This document shows, in pieces, positions 56,101-64,000 of a DNA stretch of 64,000 nt. Numbering within the stretch: the first letter of the stretch is position 1; every line of letters begins with the position of its first letter. The position numbers and the translations under genes were made by a program. Source of the DNA: Zingiber officinale (taxonomy: Eukaryota; Streptophyta; Magnoliopsida; Zingiberales; Zingiberaceae); NCBI RefSeq assembly GCF_018446385.1, contig NC_055993.1, positions 40,669,645 through 40,733,644 on the forward strand, written 5' to 3'. Under the pieces are notes generated by a model, which saw nothing but the letters and a program-made list of their open reading frames with translations, searched no databases and was not told where the DNA came from.

Positions 56101-57812
56101 GAACTAGAGATCTTCAGATACATAAACAGTTGACCTAGAATAAAGCCACGTAGGCATGGCTGAGCTGGAGCAAGATCCATATCTAATATCAATAAGCCAT
56201 TTAATTTGCAAGTTAAAACTGTTTGTCCATTCATAACCACTTTCCTTGTTAAATTATCTTTAATTAGAAATAGGAAAACTTTTCTTTAGAACACTCTTTA
56301 CATGTGAATGTTCTTGCCTGTAAAAGTCAAGTAAAATACTTTTGGATTACTAACCTATTCCATGCTCCTCTTCTTTTGTAATAATTACTCCCTCTCGTAT
56401 TTATTCTTGGAAATAAGCACCATGATTGCGAATTGCTCTTTTAGGAAGATTGGTAACTTGCCCAGGCGTAGAGAATCTTGGGTTGTTCTCAAGTTGAGTT
56501 TGTACTATACTTATTTGGTTATCCTATGCATGTCAGATGGATTGAAGGGATGGCTCCTGTCTTTTCTCGAGCTGCATGGAAATGTGTGTGGCATCTCATT
56601 CAGGTAATACATTCACATTTTGATTTGGACTTAGATACTATGGTCATTTTGTTTGCATTATGTCTATAAGACAACTACCGGCCCCACTTAGTGGGATAAG
56701 GCTTGATTGTTGTTGTTATTGTATGTCTAAAAGACAATCCCCGGCTTTTTTTTTTTAAATATAATTCTAACTATATACTAACAAAACTTTTGAGATGTCA
56801 GACATAGAAAGTTGTTCAATATAAGTTGTTTCGACTGCTCTTTATTGAAATTTCAATGGATCCTAGGCATTTATAAGAATACCTCTCCACCAAACATAGC
56901 TGGGAATTCCATGTAGTCTTGGTGATTCAAATTCCCTTAATTTGATTACATTTAAAGATGGTCTATCATGTTTTTCAATACCTTTAAAGAAATCACAAAA
57001 TTATCTAAAATTTTCATTTGGGTGTTATGTGGCCTGCCTAATTTTTCAGCATCCCTTGTCTTTGTAATATGGGCCTTTCACATAAAATTTGCCTTATTGA
57101 CCTATATTGTCTTCTTTATGGTCATCCACGCCAGGAGATTTTTGAATACTTCCGTAATCAATATTATCAAGAAAAATATCTTTTTTAAAACAAAATACTA
57201 ATTGAAAGGTTGATTTTCCTCTTGAATCTATTGTTGATTTTTTGCTGTGTTGAAAATAATGTAATGGAAAAAAGATTAGTAGAAAGGTTAATTGAGTTGT
57301 TAATTGTCTTATTAGATGTGGTCCTACCTCTGTACTATTTTTATACTTTTTTTCCCAATTATTTGGCATCATGGTTGATACTTGAAGACAAGTCACTTCT
57401 AAGATCTGTAGCATGTATTGAAGTATTATTTGTTCTGACAGAATGATTTGGTACATGGGTGGGGTTTGGACATGAAGCTGGGTTATTGTGCTCAGGTAAA
57501 TGAACAGAGAGTGGTTTCTTCTTTACTTCACTAGTTGAATAATCATTTCATACTTCATTTTCTTTAATGTATGAACAAGTTAGTTCCTTAATTATTTACA
57601 GATCTGTTTGTTTGAATAAATTAACTACTCATCCTGTATTCTTTCATTTTGATACAGAACTATGAGATGGAGTTTACTGAGGTTCTGACTCTAAAATGAT
57701 CTTAGTTGATTTGATTTATGAATTTCAGGGTGACCGAACCAAGAAAGTTGGGGTAATTGACACCGAGTTCATTGTTCACAAGGGAATTCCCACTTTGGGA
57801 GGATCTTCAAAG
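50127..57812 (+). CDS. DUF707 family protein gene, eleven exons, 3' end not in window
   Basis: Exons: 50127-50216, 50304-50342, 50421-50525, 51302-51397, 51511-51629, 52773-52874, 53576-53695, 53780-53845, 56537-56603, 57442-57495, 57729-57812. All introns are GT-AG and phases join without a stop, giving 314 residues. Residues about 7-23 form an N-terminal membrane anchor (LGLVALFTALALVVTI), suggesting a type II Golgi/ER protein. DUF707 motifs: NTNHSYSTLLAMAVGI, LFHYDGNTDGW, KWWFAKRFLHPD, FLWDEDLGV, GLEISQPALDP, EGMAPVFSRAAW, GWGLDMKLGYCAQGDRTKKVG. LWDEDLG resembles a glycosyltransferase DxD-type motif, but activity is unproven. The family was once annotated as lysine-ketoglutarate-reductase trans-splicing related. 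The usual length is nearer 400 residues, so the C-terminal exons are missing here. Confidence 0.9.
53846..56536 (+). other. Intron 8 of the DUF707 gene
   Basis: 2.7 kb. It holds a GC-rich GGCCTCGCGAAG...CCATGG patch followed by a T-rich tract at 54830-55080; a similar arrangement occurs at 60290-60500. A GC-richer segment of unknown origin lies at 55500-56240, with a duplicated GGCGGAGGTAGATGAGAGAC at 55662 and 55742. No gene supported. Confidence 0.5.
56675..56721 (+). mobile_element. 5'-truncated LINE/SINE 3' tail with 16-bp TSD
   Basis: A 47-bp insert ending CCCCACTTAGTGGGATAAGG...TTGTTGTTGTTATTG, the well-known TTG-repeat 3' end of plant non-LTR elements. It is flanked by TATGTCTATAAGACAA (56659-56674) and TATGTCTAAAAGACAA (56722-56737), one mismatch. 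It lies in intron 9. Confidence 0.8.
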
Positions 57813-59910
57813 GTGCTAAGCCTTGCACGACATACTTTCAGTTTTATTTAAAACATATTGGTCAACATACTAACAATTGATTTGTGCAAAAGTTATGTGC
57901 CACTCTTTTTAATCATTGTGCTTGAAATATTTATATTATCTACTTATGGATCCTCAAATTTATGTTAAGTTGCTGCATATAGCTAAAGGTTGAACTCCCA
58001 CTTTTATTATTAATCAGCTGAGCTCGCATTCTTATTTCACCACCAGTTTGCTCAGGCATATGGATCCTTCATGGGGGGAACATTTATTCAAAAACAAAGA
58101 AATTTACCACCATGTAGATTCATTTCTTTGCAACTTGGTTAGAGAAGCATTGACTGTTTTCAAACCTGCAAATAAGTGTTAGATTAACTAGCTGAGATAG
58201 GAGAATTGTCCTATGCCAGTGACAATCAAAGAAACTAAACATCACCATACCCTCTTCAAAATAAATTTAATAATAAAATAAATAAATACCCAACAACAGA
58301 TAGAAATGCTGAAAATAAAAACACACACAAAGTGGAAGTTATTGAAATAGGAATCGGAAAAGAAGTCTCTTTGACAGATCAATCCATTCCATGATGAGTG
58401 ATAACTGAAGTAGATTAGGAATAAAATATTTCTTTAGAGTTGCAAGATGTGATTTTGAGAAATGTGTACAAAACACGCCTGTTCTTCAGATAGATGTACT
58501 CTAGATTTAGACAAAGTTTTACTGTATTATTTTTTAAAAGAATATTTGGTGCTATGGAATATGTTGGATCATAAGTTCCTAGATACCACTTGTTGGGTTT
58601 GGAAAGCACTACTTGCTAGAGTTCACAACCTCAAATCAAAACTTATAGATCCTAATCTAGTCCTAAAATGTCGAATCATCTCCACAGTAGAGTAGCATAA
58701 AAACACAAAAAGAACAAGAACACATCAATGTGGTTAGGCATAAGAGATGAGTACATGAAATACACTTTGTCACCTTCTACAAAAGCCTTCTCAAGCTTCA
58801 CCAGATCCTTCTCTTAATAGAAAAACCAATGAAAACCTTACCTTTAACACCAAGGAGAAATCAAAAGCTGTCTGTGAAGAAAACCCTAGTTTATACTAGA
58901 AATATGGCCTCTCACAACCTCTAAACATCCCAAGACATCTCTTAGGCTTCCAAACGTTGTGTAGAAGCCCTTCTCTTGCTGTCATGACAGAAAACCATGT
59001 TTGAAAAACCCCTAATATAAAATTTTTGGCTTGGAGATAGCTGGGTAATTAGGCCTCATTGACTCACAAACTGGGCTATTGTGATATGATGTGCACAAGT
59101 GACTAGTGCACTTTCATTCAAATTTGACACTATAATTTTTATTTCCTTCGACCAACATTATCTTTGTTCATCACCTCATGCAGCCTCTCTTGCCTACAAA
59201 GGGATTGAATGAGCTGCACAACTATGAATGTCTGCACCAAGTCATCATCTTAGATCTTCTCCCTAATCTTTGTCAGCTCCTTCATTCAGGCATTGGAATA
59301 TATTCAAATGCTCCATCAAATTTCTATCATATGTTATATGTAGTCTTAAGATGGATTCAGATGATAACATTGTTAGGCATGTAATGGTCCTTCAATCTCT
59401 GTATGACAACCTGTCCTATAGTCATATAGTCCCACTGGTTACTATTGAACAAAGTTATTGGAAAGACATAATCTGACACTAATTTTTTTTTGCCTTCATT
59501 GTCTATTAATCACTCTCTGGTGTTGCCCTTCTCTTTGTCAAGTGTCCCATAAGCTTTGTTGCATTAGCATATTTGATATCCTCAATCACTACAAAGATAA
59601 ACTGGTCCTCCCATCAAACTTCTGGATAGACAACCATTAGTGTTTATTGAAGTCACTTCCATTTTTGATTATCTGTTTATTTTATGTGTGACCACTCCTT
59701 CCATTCTGAAGTCCTAGATGCATTACTCCAATCTGTCAGCCTCGACTTTAATATTACTTATTGAGGTTCTCACTTATCGGCATTGGAGACCATTCTAGCA
59801 TGGCCTTTGAGATTAGAAGTTGTTGTCTTAGACGATACACAAACTCAAATCATGTATGTTTTAAAATGCGGAATCACCTCTATTATAATGCTATATGGTA
59901 TAATGCTTAT
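57813..59910. other. Probable intron 11 of the DUF707 gene, first part
   Basis: Begins GTGCTA after exon 11. I looked for the missing C-terminal DUF707 exons here and to 64000 and found none. The open frames at 58462-59640 have no recognisable domain. Confidence 0.4.
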
Positions 59911-60068
59911 TTTGAAGGGAAAATTTGGCGTAACAGTAAAGTTATTACTTTGTCACCTAGTGCTCACGAGTTTGAGTCGTGGAATAACCTTTTGCAATGC
60001 AAGTAAGTTTGGGTACCTTTCACCAGACTTCGCATTGGCTAAGAGCTCCGTGCACCGGATTTCCTTTT
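59911..60068 (+). mobile_element. tRNA-derived SINE (Au-like), + strand
   Basis: 158 bp with a Pol III A-box-like TGGCGTAACAGTAAAG, a B-box-like GAGTTTGAGTC, and the Au-type end GAGCTCCGTGCACCGG followed by TTTT. The TSD is 16 bp with one mismatch: 59895-59910 and 60069-60084 (ATGGTA.AATGCTTAT). Confidence 0.85.
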
Positions 60069-60731
60069 ATGGTAGAATGCTTATATGGTAGAATAACACA
60101 ATCACATGAAAAAGACAAATGCAATTTATCATGATCTAATGCAAGCCTACTCTACTTGGGAAAAGATCCATGTCTTTATAAATGTGATAAAATTACAATG
60201 GAAACTAACCAAACACTGCCCGACCTAAGGATTTAAATACCGAGCTATGTTGGCTAGTATGAGTGAATTTTTCCATTCCATTTGGCATCGTCAGGCCGCC
60301 TCCGCGAGGTCATAGAGGCAGTCGCGACCTTGTAGTTTTTATTTATTTTTAATGTTTTTTTTACTATTTCCTTTTTTCTTTGATTTTAGACAAATTTATT
60401 CTTTAAAAAATAATTCCTTTCTCCTGTTAATTTTTTCCCTTCTTAATTTTCTCTACTTTCATTCATTAATTTTTTTCCTCGTTAATGTTTCACCTCTATT
60501 AATTTTTTTTTCCCTCCATCCATCCATCCACAAAGATAAATAGGGACAAAAATACCTCGTTGATCCTGATTAATTTTCTCTCCTTTATCTTTTCTAAGGT
60601 AAATAGAGGGAAAAAATCACTTAACTTCTTTAAGAATGACTATCTTTTTCCCCTCTTTATTCATCCACGAGGTAAAAATGGAGAATTTTTTTTTTAAAGA
60701 TGTAGGAGACACATTATTAAGAAAGATAAAA

Positions 60732-60892
60732 GGATAGCTGGGTGCACGAAGCTTCAGTCAATTCGGGGTTCCGGGAAAGGATTTATTGTACGCAATCTTG
60801 CTTTACAAAAGGCTATTTTTCGAGATTTGAATTCGTGACTTCTATATCACACGACAACAACTTTACTATTATACTAAGGCTCCCCTTCATAG
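60732..60892 (-). mobile_element. tRNA-derived SINE (Au-like), - strand
   Basis: 161 bp on the minus strand: A-box region near 60860, B-box-like GAATTCAAATCTCG near 60825, GAAGCTTCGTGCACC end near 60745. The perfect 19-bp TSD ATTATTAAGAAAGATAAAA is at 60713-60731 and 60893-60911. Confidence 0.9.
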
Positions 60893-60957
60893 ATTATTAA
60901 GAAAGATAAAAAATTTAATATAATATACTTCTTAATTTTATAAAATATACTACTAAT

Positions 60958-63110
60958 ACCAACAACAACTAAACCTGATCCCACTAGGTGGGGTTGACTA
61001 TATGGATTCTTTTATACCATTGAGTTTTATCTCATACTATTTCATCATTTATTAGGGGTGTAATCGAGCCGAGTCGAGCCAAACTCTTGAATGTTTGAGT
61101 TTGACTCGTTTATAATCGAGCCGAACTCGAGCTTTATTTAACGAATATATTCATGGCTCACGAGCTTATTCGAGCTTTTATCGAGTCTAAACAAGCTTAA
61201 TAAATATAAATCATAAATTTAAATATTCATTAAAAACTAAATTATATATTTAGAGAAAATTATAATAATATTATTAAAATTTATAATTTTATTCTAATAA
61301 ATAAATTTAATATATTTGTCTATATTTTTCATAAGTAGAGTGTAAAATCTATAAATTCAATATCAAAACTATTATTTTTTTTATTTAAAAGTTGCTTAAT
61401 GAGCTTAACGAACGTGTTCACGAGCTAACGAGCCGAATATTGCGAAGCCTGAGCTTGGTTTGTTTATCTTAACGAGCCTCATTAAACGAGCTCAAACGAG
61501 CTTTTATCGAATCGAGCTTCGAATAGCTCGCGAGCGGCTTGGTTCATTTACACCCTTATCATTTATATTTAAATAAATTTTATCTTGTTTAATTGTTGCT
61601 AACTAATTTTTTTTTTAGTGTTTCTTTTCCCTATTTGATATGCATATTTATCATAGTTTCTCATTATCTAAATAGAGCATTTATTTATCGTCTAAGTACA
61701 TGCGCGTATTATCTTAAACTTGTCTTTGGAAGTTTTCCTCAAGGTGTAACCCCAACTTTCTCTCTAATATTCTTATTTTTTATCCTGTCTATCCTCGTAT
61801 GTACGCACATATAGTATAACATCATTATCTTTTCAACTCTCATCTTCTACTTGTACTTTAGTCATAATTCAATATTCAACTCCATAAAACATAGCATGTC
61901 TAATCGTCGTTTTGTAGAACTTTCCTTCAAGTACTTTATGATTAAAAAAAAAACTTAACGCTGTCCTATATTTTAATCATCTGCTTGTATTCTATATAAT
62001 ACATGTTTCTCAATCCCTTTATCCTTTCGCAAAATTAATCATAAATACTTAAAACTCTCATTTACAGACAATTCATCATTTTCTATCTTAACAATTATCT
62101 CATTATATCTAATATTGTTAAACTTAATTTCTATATATCTTGTCTTTATTCTGTTAAGTCTAAAACTTTTTACTTCTAGTTTTTTCATTAAGGTTTGAGT
62201 TTAACATTTACTCCTTCGTGTATCTGGTAAAATAATATCATCTGCAAATAACATGCACCATGGTACCGTGTCTTAGATGTGTATAGGGAGTTTGTCCATG
62301 ATCAGTTTAAAAAGGTAAGGATTTAGAGTTGATCCTTAATGTAATCATATCTTTATAGGGAAATACTTCAGTTAATACACTTTAAGTATTCGCTCTTTTC
62401 ATTATATCCTTATATATATTCTTAATTAGTTCAATATGCTAATACTTTCTTTTCTAGAATACTCTATATAATTTTATTATAAACTTTTTCTAGGTTGACG
62501 AATACTAAGTCTTGCTTTTATTTCCGATAGTTTTCAATTAATTGCCTAAGAAGATGTATAACTTCTATTGTCGACCTTCCAAATAGGAATTTAAATTAAT
62601 TTTAGGTCACCGTGATCTTCTATCTTAATCTTTTTTCTATTACTCTTTTCAAAAGTTTCATAATATGAACTATTAGTTTAATAACCTTATAGTTTGCACA
62701 ATTTTGTACATCTCCTTTCTTTTTATATAAGAGAACTACAGTACTTACTCTCCATTCATCAAACATTTTTTTCATTTTCAATATTAGGTTGAATAATTTT
62801 ATAAGTCATTCAATACCTTATTTCTCTAGACACTTTCATACCTCTATTGATTTAAAACTTGTTCTATTTCTAAAGTTATAATTTTATAATAAAAATATAA
62901 TTTTTTATACTCATTTGACCTACTTGAATTACCTAAATTAAGTTGATTACTTAAACCTTCATTAAAAAGTTGATGAAAATATATCTTTATTGTTCTTGTA
63001 TCCCCTCATTAGTTAATAGTATTCTATTATATTTATCTTTAATACATTTTATTTGGATAATATCTCTTATCTTCCTCTTTCTCAGTTTAGCTATTCTGTT
63101 GATGTGTGTC
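60958..63110 (-). mobile_element. Decayed LINE (non-LTR retrotransposon), 3' part
   Basis: The 3' end at 60958-61010 reads, on the minus strand, CCCCACCTAGTGGGATCAGG then TTGTTGTTG. Around 62255 the minus strand has PWCMLFADD, changed to stops in places: the RT catalytic FADD box of plant L1-type LINEs. Flanking fragments (YTHLRHG..., MKKLEVKSFRLN) fit the RT C-terminus. Many stops. It is split by a hAT-like element at 61053-61558. The left (3') end is clear; the right limit is approximate. Confidence 0.7.
61053..61558. mobile_element. hAT-like MITE, perfect 8-bp TSD TCATTTAT
   Basis: 506 bp, ends TAGGGGTGTAATCGAGCC and (inverted) TAAGGGTGTAAATGAACC. TSD at 61045-61052 and 61559-61566. Both ends are rich in GAGCCGAG/CTCGAGC-type words; the middle is AT-rich with no coding. 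Inserted into the LINE. Confidence 0.9.
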
Positions 63111-64000
63111 ATACTGCAAGTTCATGGTGTCGTCAAGTAATACAAGTTATTGTTCGGGACTACGTGTTGAGTACCAAAATGCATGTGAAACAAATTATCT
63201 AGATAATCAAAAATTGAATGCGTTGTTGCGAAGAACCGAAAGTGATCGAAAACGGTTGAGAAAAAATATTTAGGAAGGCAATTCTAGAGTTTTAGTTTCA
63301 CTATGATGAATGCCGACGAATGTAAGTCCTCTTATCTCAACGTATGATTATGAAGGGATTTGTCCTAGGGTAATTGATGTCTCTATGAGGTAAAGAAAAG
63401 AACGAAGACACCAATGTGTCCTCCCTAATCGCAACTCATAAAGTGGATTAGGTAGACCCTTTAAGCAATGTGACAAATCGTGAGAGAGAAAATTACTTTC
63501 GAGGTAGTCATGCTAGAGATCGCTTTTAGGGAATATTCCTATCACTAGAGCTCCACGAACTTCTAGACACTACCTTATTTCGTGAGACCCTTATCAACCT
63601 TCTTTCGTCACTACGGTGATCCGGGCTCGATACTGTCCGTTACACGGGATGCCTACCTAATACTCGTAGATGAGCTCTCAAGTTGGTTTTAGAGGTCGGA
63701 GATTAGGATTCGTTGATAAGTACGCCCCCCTCTCTATTGATTCTATCGTATATTTATATGCAATGCCAACGACTTGGGTTCACCTCTCGGTCTAAGTTAC
63801 TATCTAGTCGAATCCAACAACAAATGATGGATAGAGTGAAACGAACTAAAACCAATTAATAAACACATGGGTCATCGACAAAATGAGGATCAATACATTA
63901 AACTCATCCATCAAATCATCAAGTTACTCTCAAGTTACTCCCTAATCCTAAAAGAGAGAGACTACTCCGTGATGGAGTTACCAAACGAAGACATAAGAGT
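63111..64000. other. Unassigned sequence at the window end
   Basis: GC-moderate sequence, different in composition from the LINE before it and repeat-like in look. No coding frame, LTR end or RNA gene could be supported. Confidence 0.3.

Noticed and set aside
58462-59640. Possible C-terminal DUF707 exons or a separate gene
   Set aside because: No DUF707 C-terminal motif and no consistent splice frame found.

Overview
This window is plant nuclear DNA. It has spliced genes with GT-AG introns, plant snRNA promoter signals and plant transposon families nested up to three or four deep. The GC-rich first exons of the one plausible host gene suggest a monocot, but the species cannot be fixed from the sequence. 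Only one plausible host gene is present: a DUF707 protein gene on the + strand, starting at 50127 and running to at least 57812. Nearly everything else is mobile or viral-derived.

Layout. 1-3700: decayed copia gag, a CACTA-like tail and simple repeats. 3700-19545: a decayed endogenous pararetrovirus (Caulimoviridae) on the - strand, about 7.3 kb once insertions are removed. It carries a tRNA-Met-type primer site, movement protein, CCHC finger, reverse transcriptase/RNase H and a viroplasmin-like region. It is split by a copia element that lacks a 5' LTR (7187-14236) and by a solo LTR (17118-18471, TSD AATAG). 19571-32470: three tandem units of about 500 bp derived from a U2 snRNA gene. They are broken by a gag-only Sirevirus-like element (19717-26038, itself holding a solo LTR at 23218-25661), by a gene-capturing CACTA transposon (26075-29726) and by two nested hAT-like elements (30770-32267).

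33458-48442: a broken gene for a Myb/SANT-like protein. It is split by a long probable solo LTR (34248-48135), which is in turn split by an 11-kb Ty3/gypsy element of TAT/Retand type (34571-45628). That element has gag-pol on the - strand, an opposite-strand extra gene on the + strand, and a 15-copy 65-bp tandem array in its 3' untranslated region.

48443-64000: promoter, short upstream ORF and eleven exons of the DUF707 gene. Its introns, and the sequence after the last exon found, hold two tRNA-derived SINEs, LINE remnants and a 506-bp hAT element, most with clear target-site duplications (TSDs). The final DUF707 exons were not found and probably lie beyond the window.

The most notable structures are three. 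The CACTA element carries exons of a ClpR4-like chloroplast protease gene fused to exons of a second membrane-protein gene. The U2-derived array has been hit in its promoters, between USE and TATA in one unit and in the TATA box itself in another. The third is the pararetrovirus copy.
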